DNA from: Lichenibacterium dinghuense
GTDB lineage: Bacteria > Pseudomonadota > Alphaproteobacteria > Rhizobiales > Beijerinckiaceae
NCBI RefSeq assembly: GCF_021730615.1
Contig: NZ_JAJLMN010000001.1
Coordinates: 2,615,501-2,679,500 of the forward strand
DNA: 64,000 nucleotides
Direction: 5' to 3'
Every line of letters begins with the position of its first letter. Position 1 is the stretch's first letter. This document shows positions 26,439 to 35,477 of the stretch, one piece after another. Position numbers and translations under genes: made by a program. Under the pieces are notes generated by a model. That model did not search any database. It saw only the letters and a list, made by a program, of their open reading frames with translations, and was not told the DNA's origin.

Positions 26439-27902
26439 ATGCCTCGGCGTTGCGCGAACGTGGGTGGGGGGCGCGGCCCAGGACATGCCGACGCGCTCCC
26501 CACCGGGCCCTCGCTCCTTTCCGATCTATGCCGCGAGCACGCTTCCTGGGCGATCGACCTCACCGAGGGCGCATCGGTGCCACCAGGATGGTCTGAGTTG
26601 TTGGCGACGACCTTCTCGTCGCTCACCGAGGTCGTCGACGGCCGCAGGCCCCTCCGTCTGGCCTTCCACTCCGTCGGCGAGCTCCGGGGAAGGCTGTTCT
26701 TCGACGTCCGCCCCCTGCGCACCTCGGCCAGACCCGACCCACGCCTCGAGGCGGTGCGGCGGGTGATCGCGCGAACGAGGCTGGCGTCCTCCTCGACGTG
26801 CCGGATGTGCGGCGGCCCCGCCCACAGACGGTTGGTCGCCCTCGAGTGGGCCCTCTGCGACCACCACGCCGACGCCGTCGACCAGCCGCCCGTCCCCGCG
26901 TCGATCGAAGACAGGACCTTCGCCCTATATCGGATCGAAGAGATCTCCGCGGCACTCGGCGAGGCGCCCGCGACGACGTGCGACCAAGGGGTCCCGCACG
27001 ACGGGACGGGCCACCAAGCGCACCTGCGCGGCATCCTCGACGCCGGCGAGCGCGCGCGGTGGCGCTCCTTGGTCCGGCCCGACGAAGCCGGGCTGGACGA
27101 CCTCGACGACCTCGACCGGCGCGCGCCGCACATGCGGGAGGTGACCGGCCTCGTCCGTCGGCACCTGCGGGCCGCCCTCGTCATCGGTCGACCGATCCGC
27201 CTTCCACCGCTGATGCTCGTCGGCGAACCCGGGATCGGCAAGTCCTGGTACCTGTCGCGCTTGGCCCAGGTCCTGCGCGTGCCGTTCCGGCATTACCCCA
27301 TGAACCTGTCGTCGCTCGGGGAGGGACTGTTCGGCGCCCACGCGTCGTGGCGCAACGCCCGGCCGGGCCTCGTCGCCAGGACGCTCCTGTCGGAACCGGT
27401 CGCCAACGTCATGATCCTCGTCGACGAGGCCGACAAGCCGCCCCTCATCGGAGCCGAGGATCCCTACCGGGCCTTCTACGGCCTGCTCGAGCCGGAGGGC
27501 GCGAGGTCGTTCGTCGACGAGTACCTATCCTTCCCGATGGACGCGAGCGCGATTCTCTGGGTGCTCGCCGGGAACTCGACGGACGCCCTGCCGCCACCCA
27601 TCGTCGACCGCCTCACCGTCGTGCGCATCCCCGCGATGGACGAGGGGCAGTTGCGTGCCGTGGCGGCGAGCGTCTACGGCGAGGCCAACGCGAACTGCGA
27701 CGGCTTCTTCGACGCGGAGCTTCGCGAGGAGACCATGCGTCACCTCCTCGGGACCAACGTGCGGGGCATCCGGCGCGCCGTCGATGACGCCATGGTCCGC
27801 GCCGCCGCCGACGGGCGCCGGTCGATCGGGCCCGGGGACGTCGTCGTGCACGAAGGCGGGACGGATCGCCGGATCGGCTTCATGCGGGAGCGCCGACCAT
27901 GA
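26439..27902 (+). CDS. Lon-like AAA+ ATPase without protease domain
   Basis: A 487-residue protein. The C-terminal half is an AAA+ module most like that of Lon: Walker A GEPGIGK (262-268), Walker B MILVDEADK (about 325-332), then GLLEPEGARSFVDEYLSFPM, sensor WVLAGNSTDALPPPIVDRLT. In Lon the equivalent loop is LLEVLDPEQN...F.DHYL and TANTLDTIP. The S16 peptidase domain is missing. The N-terminal part has a possible zinc site TCRMCGG...LCDHH (about residues 120-145). ATG 26439 follows GGAGAGGAAG. The next gene overlaps by ATGA. It may be an unfoldase or remodelling ATPase that works with the two unknown proteins downstream; a defence role is inferred only from location. Confidence 0.85.
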   Translation: MPRRCANVGGGRGPGHADALPTGPSLLSDLCREHASWAIDLTEGASVPPGWSELLATTFSSLTEVVDGRRPLRLAFHSVGELRGRLFFDVRPLRTSARPDPRLEAVRRVIARTRLASSSTCRMCGGPAHRRLVALEWALCDHHADAVDQPPVPASIEDRTFALYRIEEISAALGEAPATTCDQGVPHDGTGHQAHLRGILDAGERARWRSLVRPDEAGLDDLDDLDRRAPHMREVTGLVRRHLRAALVIGRPIRLPPLMLVGEPGIGKSWYLSRLAQVLRVPFRHYPMNLSSLGEGLFGAHASWRNARPGLVARTLLSEPVANVMILVDEADKPPLIGAEDPYRAFYGLLEPEGARSFVDEYLSFPMDASAILWVLAGNSTDALPPPIVDRLTVVRIPAMDEGQLRAVAASVYGEANANCDGFFDAELREETMRHLLGTNVRGIRRAVDDAMVRAAADGRRSIGPGDVVVHEGGTDRRIGFMRERRP

Positions 27903-28573
27903 GCGTTCACCACGGGCGAGGAGATGGCGAGCCGACGACCGGGAGGGTCGATGGGCCCAGGCCCACGGCCGCGGAGCGCGAGGCCGCCGTGGCCGCCTTC
28001 GTCGCCGCCTTGCGCGTCGCCGCGAGTGCGCCGGTCGACGCCCGCTCCCACGCGGACAGGATCGCGTCGCTCGAGCTCTCCATCATGGCGACGCGCCCGT
28101 CCCGGCGCGCGCACGTCGCCTCCCTCATGGGCGCCGCCCTCGACGCCGGGGCCTGGGCGCGGATCGCCGTCGGCCTACCGCCCTGGGCGGAACGCCCGTT
28201 CGGTGGCCGGCACGGACCGCCGTCGGGCGGGACGGCGCTCGCGCGAGATGTCCGCATCGATCCCGTCGGCGAAGCCGTCACCACGCTGGATGTCGACGAG
28301 GCGGTCATGGACTCGATCGAGACCGTCCGCGCACTCCTGGCCGTTCCGACGGGATGCGAAGCGGCGGAGGACCTGTGGGACCGGCTCGAGCGGATCGCCC
28401 TCGCGCCCTGCTTCGAGACCTCGGCTTCGTGCCGGGGCGGACGGGATCGGAAGAGGACCCTGCTGATCCTCTGGTTGGCCTTCCGTCGGGAGCGCCCCGT
28501 CGTCGCCGCCGTCCTGCGCAAGTGCCTCTCCCTCGATCGAGCCTGGCGGGCCGGCGCAGCCGGGACTGCCTGA
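27899..28573 (+). CDS. hypothetical protein coupled to the Lon-like ATPase
   Basis: A 224-residue protein that begins in the ATGA overlap with the AAA+ gene. It is mostly helical by composition, alanine- and arginine-rich, without signal or membrane segments. Recognisable stretches are AVAAFVAALRVAASAP near the start, LDVDEAVMDSIETVRALLAV in the middle and RKRTLLILWLAFRRERPVV near the end. No catalytic motif is visible. I do not recognise the family. Translational coupling suggests it is a fixed partner or adaptor of the ATPase. Confidence 0.75.
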   Translation: MSVHHGRGDGEPTTGRVDGPRPTAAEREAAVAAFVAALRVAASAPVDARSHADRIASLELSIMATRPSRRAHVASLMGAALDAGAWARIAVGLPPWAERPFGGRHGPPSGGTALARDVRIDPVGEAVTTLDVDEAVMDSIETVRALLAVPTGCEAAEDLWDRLERIALAPCFETSASCRGGRDRKRTLLILWLAFRRERPVVAAVLRKCLSLDRAWRAGAAGTA

Positions 28574-28648
28574 AACACCTCTCGGCTCACCCGGCCTCCG
28601 GCCGGACGAGGGCCGCCCAGCAACGTCGGATCAGGAAGACGCGGAGCG

Positions 28649-29038
28649 ATGCCCGGCATGGAACGATACTTCGTCACCGAAAGCTTCCCGCGCCCGAGGA
28701 ACTGCCTCTTCCAGGGAAGGTCGATCGCCGCGTGCCTCGACTGGATCCGCAGCCGGGGGGATGGACCGGAACGCCGATGCGTCGTCTGGAACGACCATCC
28801 GCCGGCCGGCGGGGACCCCGACGCGTTCGTTTGCCTGCCGGCCTGGTTCCTGGACGCATGGCGGGACCACGCCGCCGAGGTCGTCGAGTCGTGGGATTCG
28901 AGGTGGTTGCTCATCGAGTCGGCGCCGGGCCACCACCGCGCCGAGGCGAAGGCCGATCTCCTCGAGGCGATCGCGACGGCGCTCACGACGGCGTCGCAGT
29001 CGACCTTGCCGGAGGACGAGGTGGACGTCGGATTCTAG
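28649..29038 (+). CDS. small hypothetical protein
   Basis: A 129-residue acidic protein (start ATG 28649; ATG 28658 giving MERYFVTESFPRP is equally possible, as GGAG at 28643 lies between good spacings for the two). It contains several tryptophans (CLDWIRSRGD, CVVWNDHPP, CLPAWFLDAWRDHA, SWDSRWLLIES) and ends EDEVDVGF. No known motif. It is the third plus-strand gene behind the operator at 26358 and stops 95 bases from the end of the convergent restriction gene. Confidence 0.65.
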   Translation: MPGMERYFVTESFPRPRNCLFQGRSIAACLDWIRSRGDGPERRCVVWNDHPPAGGDPDAFVCLPAWFLDAWRDHAAEVVESWDSRWLLIESAPGHHRAEAKADLLEAIATALTTASQSTLPEDEVDVGF

Positions 29039-29132
29039 GCGACGCGCGCCCTGCGATCGCGTCCTCCGTCGCGATGGCCGGCAGCGGACTCGGTCGGGGC
29101 CACGACGCATCAAGGGCGTGACAGTGGGCGCC

Positions 29133-32100
29133 TCAACCGCGCCCGGTCAGGTCGCGGGGCCTGTGCACCCACTGCGGAACGACGCTCCTGAGGAGCTCGT
29201 CCGTCTCGAAAGCCGCGAGGATGTGGTCCAATTGATCGTCGCCGAGCCCGAGGGCATGGGCCACCGCTAGGTCCAACTCCCGCCAGGCGGCGTTGAGTTC
29301 CGTGAGGGCCGCGGCCCCGCGATAGCGCTCCAGCAGCCGCACGGCGTCGTCCACATGCTCCGGGACCGGCAGGGACTGGAGCCAGTTGCGGTCGGGCAGT
29401 CGACCGGCGCGGATCCAACGGCGCGCCTCCGCAGCCATCCAGGACCGCAATGCGGGATCGCGCACCGGGACGTGGCAAGGCGTGCCCGTGAGCGTGGGGG
29501 CGGGGACCGCGTCGCCCGAGGGGTCGGCGACGAGGAAGCTCACGCCGTTCTCCGTCTCGACCACGGTCGCGGCGGACCAATCGGTCCCGGGAGCGGGCCA
29601 GGAGATCGATTTCGGGGCGCCGACCCACCCGTCCGCGATCAGGTCGAGGCGGTTCCGGAGTGGCTTCGTTCCCGCACCCGCCCGCAGCGCTTCGAGTTCC
29701 CGCTCGCCGCCGGCCAATTCGAGGTCGCAGGCGAACATACGCCGGCCGATGTCGTCCAAGCCATCCAGCAGCGCCACGTCCCGCACGCGGGGCACGGGCA
29801 TCAGGAGGGTGCGACGGGGATAGTTGGTCGAGAAGTAGTCCTGCACCACGGACGTCCTCGAGGTCATCGCCATGAACCAGGCGATCACATGCGAAAGGGA
29901 CCAGACGTTCAGCGGGAAGCGTTCCCGCAGCCGGACGCAATAGACGGTGTTCGTCAGGTACACGGCGGGGGGATGGGGCGCGAAGACGGGTTGCGTGGAG
30001 ATGTTCCTGACCGCGAACGCGCGCCCGGGGTCACCGACGCCGTCCCAGGCGTAGAACCGGACCGAGTCGACGAGCGCCGGATCACCGTCCCAGGATCCGG
30101 CGCTCACCCCGAGGAGCGTCCCATCGGGAGGCAGGTGCTTGGCGCGGAAGACGGGATGGCCACCGGCGACCTCCGGCATCCCCCGCTTGCCGACCTTGAG
30201 GCCGTAGCCCATGACCTTGGCGGAGCGCCAGGCGCCTGCCCTGGCGCCCGCCGGCGGAGCCGCGGCGAACGGGGCCCTATCGCTCGGCGACGCGGGCTTC
30301 CAGCCATTGAGGACCAAGTCTTGCAAGCGCGGGGAGCCCGCGATCGCGTCAAGGACCGGTACGTCGGACGCGCGAACCTTGGTCAACCAGGCGTCGTGCC
30401 CGCCCGCGTCGGCGCCGTCCTGTCCCTCTCCCGCCTGGGCCTCGCCGTCCTCCGGTTCGACCTGCGCCTCGGGGAACACGCGTGGCAGGTAGCGCGCGAG
30501 GTGAAGCCCCGAGCGGGGGACGTCGTCCGACGTCGCCCTCGACATGTCGATGTGACCGGTCTCCGCATCCAGGCATTCGGGCGTTACCCTCGTCACCCGG
30601 ACCACGTCGGCCTCGCTGGCCGGGGATTTCTCGATCACGAGCCCCATCGTGACCACCCTCGCGCCGTGGAACGCGACGTTGCCGATCTCCTCGAGGTCGA
30701 TGATCTCCAGGATGCGGTAGCGCCCGAGCACCATCCTGAGTGGTTCCGCATAGGCCGACTCGGAAATGGCGAGCGGCAGGAAGAAGCCGAGGCGCCCACC
30801 TTCGGCCAGCCACCACTCCGTCGCCCTGTAGGCGAAGAGGACGGCCAAGTCACACTGCTTGGTCCTGACGTCGCGGTATTCGCGCTTGGTCGCCTCGTCC
30901 AGGCGAACGCGCCCGACCCGCACAAACGGTGGGTTCCCGGCGACGATGTCGTACCCACCCCGGCGCACCGACATGTCCCGGAAGCGCCGATCGGCGGTCT
31001 TGAGGCGTCGACGACCCGGGCCGGCGCCCGCACGGACCTCCGCGTCGGCACGGCCGCCCAGACCTCCAAAAAGATCGTCGTCGCGCATGGAGGCGCCCCA
31101 CGTCTCGAGGCTGCTGTGCCCTCCCTCGATCGAAAGCGCGGCGATCGCGCGTCGCATGAGCGCGACGGCATCCCCTTGCGAACCCGAGATCACGTGCCAG
31201 AGCAGCTGGATCTGGGCCAAGGTGGCCGAGAAACCATTCAGGTCGAGGCCGCTCAACCTCCCGAGCGTCTCCACCACGTCGTCCGCGCCGAAGTCGACGC
31301 CCACGGCCTCCTTGCGCCGGCGGGCCATCTCGAACGCCTCGACGAGGAAGGTGCCCGATCCGCAGGCGGGATCGAGCAGCTTCTGCGCCCCATCGTAGCC
31401 GCAGGCCCCGAGCATGTATTGCGCGAGTTCCGGACGGGTGTAGACCTCCCCGAGCGTGCGTCGTTGCTCCGGGTCGAGGTTGCGGTCGTAGATGCCCGAC
31501 AGCAAGTCGCCACGGACGGTCCTGAAGTCCCAACCCGCCATGATCCACATGGCGTGAAGCAACGTCTCGGACAGATGCACGTCGTCGCCGTCGAGGAGCC
31601 AGTCGAGTGGTTTGCGCTCGAAGAGATGGCGGTACACCGGCCGGGCTTTGTCGTAGGCCGTCCTCACGAGGGATTGGAAGCGATCCGAGACGTGCTCGGC
31701 GAACCGGGAGAACGAGGACAAACCGCCGTTCGAAAGGACGCGCGGCAGGAGGCCGTTGTCCTCGGAGAACCTGATCATCAGCAGGCGCGAGAACAGCAAG
31801 GTCGAGGTCTCCTGGACGAAGCTCGCCCGAGCGCTCACGGCGACGGCCCGGACATCCTTGTTCGACGAGGTGACAGCCAGGAACGATGCGTGGCCGGGGT
31901 CGAGTCCCGACCTCACGGCATAGGCCGGCAAGATCTCCTTTTCGGCCCGCAGCGCGTACAACCCGTCCTCGACCGCCGCCATAAGGCGGGTGTAGGCCTC
32001 GTTGAATGCCGCGTGCGCGGCGGGGTTCGTGGCGGGAGGCTCGCCCGCGAAGGCGATCGCCTCGTCGGCCGAGAAATCGAAGGTGGCGACACCATAGTTC

Positions 32101-32825
32101 GCCTCCATCCGCGCAACCGCCCCGAGCGCATCCCGCAAGTCCGGCACGAGCCTCGCGTCCACGAGGGCGCCGACGGCTTGGTTCAAGATCCTCGCCGTGG
32201 TCACGATGGAGTCGACGAACCTCCGCCTATCCCGGGCGCTCCGGATGGGCCTCCCGATCGGCACGTCTATCGCCGAGAAGGCCGCGAGCTGCTCGCGCAG
32301 CGTCCTGCGGCCCGGGGTGAGGGGAGAGAAGAACGCCAGGAAGCTCGCCTCGTCGGCGAGGAAGCGCCATTCCACCGTCAACGGCTCGGGCAGCCCGCCG
32401 CCGTCGAGGTCGTAGCGCTGAACCACGCGTGCGTCGGCGAGGAAAAAGTGACGCAACTTGCCGTATGAGTAAGTCTCCAACTCGCCGCGCGCGATGGCCC
32501 TTCCGCCGTCGGCGACTCGGGATCCGGATTTCAGCTCGAGGATCGCGTAGAGGTGTTCCCCTTCGTTCCTCAGCGCAAGCGGGACACCCTCCAACCAGAC
32601 CTGGATATCGGGGCGCTCCCTCCCGAAAGGAACGGGCGCGTCGATGACGACGCTCTGGACCGGCACGCCGAGGCCGAGGCGGGGATCGGTCAGGAGCTCG
32701 CGGGCCGGCGCGTAGCTCTGCGCCTCGGCCAGCTTGCCCACCGCGACCATCTGGTTCGTCGTCACCTGCTCGATGAGCTCGCGGCGACGGCGCTCGGCGT
32801 CAAACCTTCCCCTCAACCCGCTCAT
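29133..32825 (-). CDS. type IIG-like restriction endonuclease-methyltransferase fusion
   Basis: A 1230-residue single-chain enzyme. The N-terminus carries a PD-(D/E)xK nuclease core: RPDIQVWL (PD at 72-73) and YAILELKSG (ELK at 97-99). The middle is an N6-adenine methyltransferase: TLGEVYTRPELAQYMLG, SAM motif LDPACGSGTFLVEAFEM (485-500) and catalytic NPPF (631-634). The C-terminal part (NTVYCVRL, NYPRRTLLMPVPRV) looks like a target-recognition domain of the Eco57I/PglX-like group. It therefore methylates adenine in its own site and cuts unmodified DNA. BREX PglX is the alternative, but no other BREX genes are present and PglX lacks this nuclease. ATG 32825. It stands alone on the minus strand, convergent with the AAA+ operon. 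Confidence 0.88.
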   Translation of the reverse strand: MSGLRGRFDAERRRRELIEQVTTNQMVAVGKLAEAQSYAPARELLTDPRLGLGVPVQSVVIDAPVPFGRERPDIQVWLEGVPLALRNEGEHLYAILELKSGSRVADGGRAIARGELETYSYGKLRHFFLADARVVQRYDLDGGGLPEPLTVEWRFLADEASFLAFFSPLTPGRRTLREQLAAFSAIDVPIGRPIRSARDRRRFVDSIVTTARILNQAVGALVDARLVPDLRDALGAVARMEANYGVATFDFSADEAIAFAGEPPATNPAAHAAFNEAYTRLMAAVEDGLYALRAEKEILPAYAVRSGLDPGHASFLAVTSSNKDVRAVAVSARASFVQETSTLLFSRLLMIRFSEDNGLLPRVLSNGGLSSFSRFAEHVSDRFQSLVRTAYDKARPVYRHLFERKPLDWLLDGDDVHLSETLLHAMWIMAGWDFRTVRGDLLSGIYDRNLDPEQRRTLGEVYTRPELAQYMLGACGYDGAQKLLDPACGSGTFLVEAFEMARRRKEAVGVDFGADDVVETLGRLSGLDLNGFSATLAQIQLLWHVISGSQGDAVALMRRAIAALSIEGGHSSLETWGASMRDDDLFGGLGGRADAEVRAGAGPGRRRLKTADRRFRDMSVRRGGYDIVAGNPPFVRVGRVRLDEATKREYRDVRTKQCDLAVLFAYRATEWWLAEGGRLGFFLPLAISESAYAEPLRMVLGRYRILEIIDLEEIGNVAFHGARVVTMGLVIEKSPASEADVVRVTRVTPECLDAETGHIDMSRATSDDVPRSGLHLARYLPRVFPEAQVEPEDGEAQAGEGQDGADAGGHDAWLTKVRASDVPVLDAIAGSPRLQDLVLNGWKPASPSDRAPFAAAPPAGARAGAWRSAKVMGYGLKVGKRGMPEVAGGHPVFRAKHLPPDGTLLGVSAGSWDGDPALVDSVRFYAWDGVGDPGRAFAVRNISTQPVFAPHPPAVYLTNTVYCVRLRERFPLNVWSLSHVIAWFMAMTSRTSVVQDYFSTNYPRRTLLMPVPRVRDVALLDGLDDIGRRMFACDLELAGGERELEALRAGAGTKPLRNRLDLIADGWVGAPKSISWPAPGTDWSAATVVETENGVSFLVADPSGDAVPAPTLTGTPCHVPVRDPALRSWMAAEARRWIRAGRLPDRNWLQSLPVPEHVDDAVRLLERYRGAAALTELNAAWRELDLAVAHALGLGDDQLDHILAAFETDELLRSVVPQWVHRPRDLTGRG

Positions 32826-32970
32826 GCCGATCCCCCTCGCGTCCGGTCTCGCGCAGCCAACCGACGGCGGCGGTGAACGACCGCCGCCGCATCGTGGGAC
32901 GGAACAGTCCCTTCCCGCAGGCGCCGCGCGCGGCGCCCGACGTCGCTCATTCTCGTACCCGGAGGGGAGA

Positions 32971-33820
32971 TCATGCCGTCCTCGGTGCCACCCCCGCGTT
33001 CACGTCGTTCGAAGAAGCGAAGCGCAACGCGCTCCTCGGGTCTCGCTTGGCGCGGTGCAGGGTGATGTCCGCATGCGCCCGCAGGACGTCGGGATCGACG
33101 GCATCGAAAGGGGCGAACGCGACGCCGATCGAGGCGCCCACGCCTGGCCGGCGCCCCTGGACGAGGTACGGCGCCGAGAGCACCGACGTGAGGCGTCCGG
33201 CGAGCCATTGCGCCTCTCCGACCGAAATGGTGGGAGCCTGCAGGGCCGCGAACTCGTCGCCGCCGAAGCGCGCGGCAGTGTCGCGGACCACGACCGTCAG
33301 GAACACGTCGCGCGGGTGGCCGTGGAAGGCGACGGCGGCGTCGTTGAGGGCAGGGATCGCGAGGGTTGTGCAGATCGGACACGATCATCGGCGCCGGGTT
33401 GGCCTCGAAGGGAAGCCGGAAGGACTGCTCCCAACCCGTCGCCTCGATGACGTCGCTGCGGATGCCGATCCTGCCTCCTTTGGCCAGGTTGCGATCCTGC
33501 ACGCGCGTACAGCGGCCGTTCGAGAGCCTGTGCTTGTGGTCCCCCGTCTCGGCGGCGAAGCGGGCGAGCCGTTCAACGAGGCACTCCTCCTCACGCCCGA
33601 CCGCGGCCGGCACGCGTCCGTCGGCGCGGCAGGCACTGAGATGGTCCGCCGATCGCACGCCGCGGCGTATGTCGCCCCCCTCGCCGTGGACCTCGACAGA
33701 CCCCTGATCCCAGAACACGAACCAATCGTCCCCATCGAGGACGGCGAGCGCCTCCGGCGAGACTTCCAGCGCATCCCGGAGAAGGGACAGGGGAACATCT
33801 CCATCCTCACCCAGACTCAT
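32971..33820 (-). pseudogene. decayed PAS-GGDEF diguanylate cyclase gene
   Basis: From ATG 33820 one frame gives a PAS-like start (VPLSLLRDALEVSPEALAVL, DGDDWFVFWDQG) and a second PAS beginning (WEQSFRLPFEANPAPMIVSD). Then the frame is lost near 33370, and a different frame continues with FHGHPRDVF-like sequence directly into RDTAARFGGDEFAAL and GASIGVAFAPFD, the end of a GGDEF domain. The first part of the GGDEF domain and the rest of the second PAS are missing. So the gene has both an internal deletion and a frameshift, and has lost its function as a c-di-GMP synthase. It ends 145 bases upstream of the restriction gene start. Confidence 0.75.
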
Positions 33821-34394
33821 GATCCCATCCGGCCGTCCGACCCCCGTCGCATCGCAGGTTGCCCCAACCGGATTAACGCGCCGCGAAGCGCGACCCGCGC
33901 TCGTCCGGAGCCGGGCCACGTCGCAGGACGATCGAACCGACGGCACGTCAGGGAGATTCGCCCAGAAAGGTACCGGTTTCACGAAACCGCATGGAGCTCG
34001 CGGGAGCGCGCGAGGCGTCGCACGGTCGAGCGCCGTGAGGCGATCGTCCGATGGTCGATGCCAGGAAACCCGTCCCGAGGTCGAGCTTCCAAGGCAGCGA
34101 GCCAGGGGGCCGAGCGAGCACGGGCTCCTAGGAATGCGTTCGGCCCGAGCCCCCGCCACGACCGACCTGATCCCCTCGGCTCCTGAGAGGGACGTATCTC
34201 CGGCCCGTCGAGCACCTCGGTAGGCCGCGCACGCGAGCACGTCCGTCGGTCAGGATGTTGAAGATGCCGTGGCAGGCGACCGCGCTCGCCCCGCCGATCG
34301 ACGGCGCGCCGCTTCCCGTGTCCGCCGGCAAGACCTCGAAGATGGTAAAGGGGGGCCGCCGCGCCTCGCGGCGAGCGGCCCTATTCTGGGGAGG
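33821..34394. other. non-coding stretch with possible gene remnant
   Basis: No intact gene. A minus-strand frame at about 34230-34340 reads EVLPADTGSGAPSIGGASAV and CHGIFNILTDG, which is protein-like and may be a remnant of an unidentified gene. Confidence 0.35.
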
Positions 34395-34427
34395 AAAAGC
34401 CCTGTGAAGGGCTGCGCCCGAAGGCGC
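34395..34427 (-). terminator. double hairpin with U-tract on the minus strand
   Basis: Read on the minus strand: GCGCC-TTCG-GGCGC (a stable cUUCGg tetraloop hairpin, 34414-34427), immediately AGCCC-TTCACA-GGGCT (34398-34413), then TTTT. The last hairpin plus U-tract has the form of an intrinsic terminator. No minus-strand gene is recognisable upstream in the following 480 bases, so it may end an unannotated small RNA or be a leftover. Confidence 0.5.
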
Positions 34428-34907
34428 ATCGGGATGACCACGGCGCGTCTACCGCAGTTTCGATGCGGCGCTCACTCGCCGCACCCTCGGTTCGCCTCCG
34501 ACGTCCGGTGTCGAAAACCGCCCACCCGTCGAACACTCCTCATCGGCGCCCGCGCCTTGGATTCGGTGCGGCAGTCGACGACCTGGGAGGCAAGCGCGGG
34601 TTAGGGAGGCATCGGGCACAGGGAGAATGCGAGGGTCGGCTCGCCATGGCTCACACCAGCTCACTATTTTGCGACCTGGAGCAAGCTCATGCCGCACGGC
34701 CCCGGCGCTCTCCCACCGTTCCCTCGCTGGCCACCACGGAAGGGAACTCGCTCCGTCGGTCGTCGGCCCGAGCACTCCCCGCGCGCCGTGGATGTCAATC
34801 GGCGCGGTGGGGAGCAATGAGGCGACCTTGGATTGGACGATCTCGGAAGCCTCCAGGATGCCCGACGTTCGATTGAGACCCAGGCCACCAACCCATATGC
34901 TTGCGGC
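34428..34907. other. non-coding stretch upstream of the XRE regulator
   Basis: Nothing that looks like a gene; it contains the promoter of the 34908 gene by position and could encode a minus-strand transcript ending at the hairpins at 34395-34427. Confidence 0.4.
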
Positions 34908-35309
34908 ATGAGCATCACCCGAGACCAACTGCGCGCCGCGCGAGCCCTCCTTCACCTCAAGCAGCAGCAACTGGCGAGCCTGTCGCAGGTCAGTCTGTCG
35001 ACCATTCGACGTTTCGAGGGTGGGCTCGAGATCGGTCCCCTCTACTCGGACGCGCTGCGTCGCTCGCTGGTCGAGGCCGGCGCGCTCTTCATCGACGAGG
35101 ACTCTACCGACGGCATACCCACCGGCGCGGTCGGGGTCGTGCTCAAGCCCGCCCCGAAGCTCCCCGAAGCGACGCGTCTCCGCATAGCCGCCGACGCCGC
35201 GATTCCGGCGACGGATTCGCTTTCCGCGATCGGTGGCTCGCCCGAAACGGGTCCGTCCGATCCCTCTCCGTCCGAGACGGGTGGGGGGTCGGAGAACGGG
35301 GAGGCATAG
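34908..35309 (+). CDS. XRE-type helix-turn-helix regulator
   Basis: A 133-residue protein whose N-terminal 60 residues form a Cro/CI-type HTH: MSITRDQLRAARALLHLKQQ, then QLASLSQVSLSTIRRFEGGL, the pattern seen in many short bacterial XRE proteins with the next conserved element LRRSLVEAGALFIDED. The C-terminal 60 residues are low-complexity (proline, serine, glycine, acidic) and probably disordered. The start ATG 34908 matches the beginning of the HTH. It is monocistronic. It is a candidate for binding one of the palindromes shared across the island (26358, 37632, 54560), but no direct evidence links it. Confidence 0.85.
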   Translation: MSITRDQLRAARALLHLKQQQLASLSQVSLSTIRRFEGGLEIGPLYSDALRRSLVEAGALFIDEDSTDGIPTGAVGVVLKPAPKLPEATRLRIAADAAIPATDSLSAIGGSPETGPSDPSPSETGGGSENGEA

Positions 35310-35477
35310 GCGCAGGCCGTCGTCGGACGGGGCGAGGGACCGGGGGGACCGGAGCCGGTCCAAATGAGATCGTCTCACGTCGGCCTCTGAGGCGGGGGGC
35401 ACGAGGAGTCCTTCCGGTGGACCGGGCCGGCTGGTCCGCATCCCGTCCTCGCCCGCTCGCCATCCGCAGTTCACCGT

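Noticed and set aside
29355-32468. A very long plus-strand open frame (over 1000 codons) opposite the restriction enzyme gene.
   Set aside because: It is the antisense shadow of the 29133-32825 gene, with arginine/histidine-rich composition and no motifs.
29133-32825. BREX-type PglX identity for the large methyltransferase.
   Set aside because: It has its own PD-(D/E)xK nuclease motif at the N-terminus, and no brxA/B/C/L or pglZ genes are nearby; the Lon-like ATPase at 26439 is not BrxL-like enough to support BREX.
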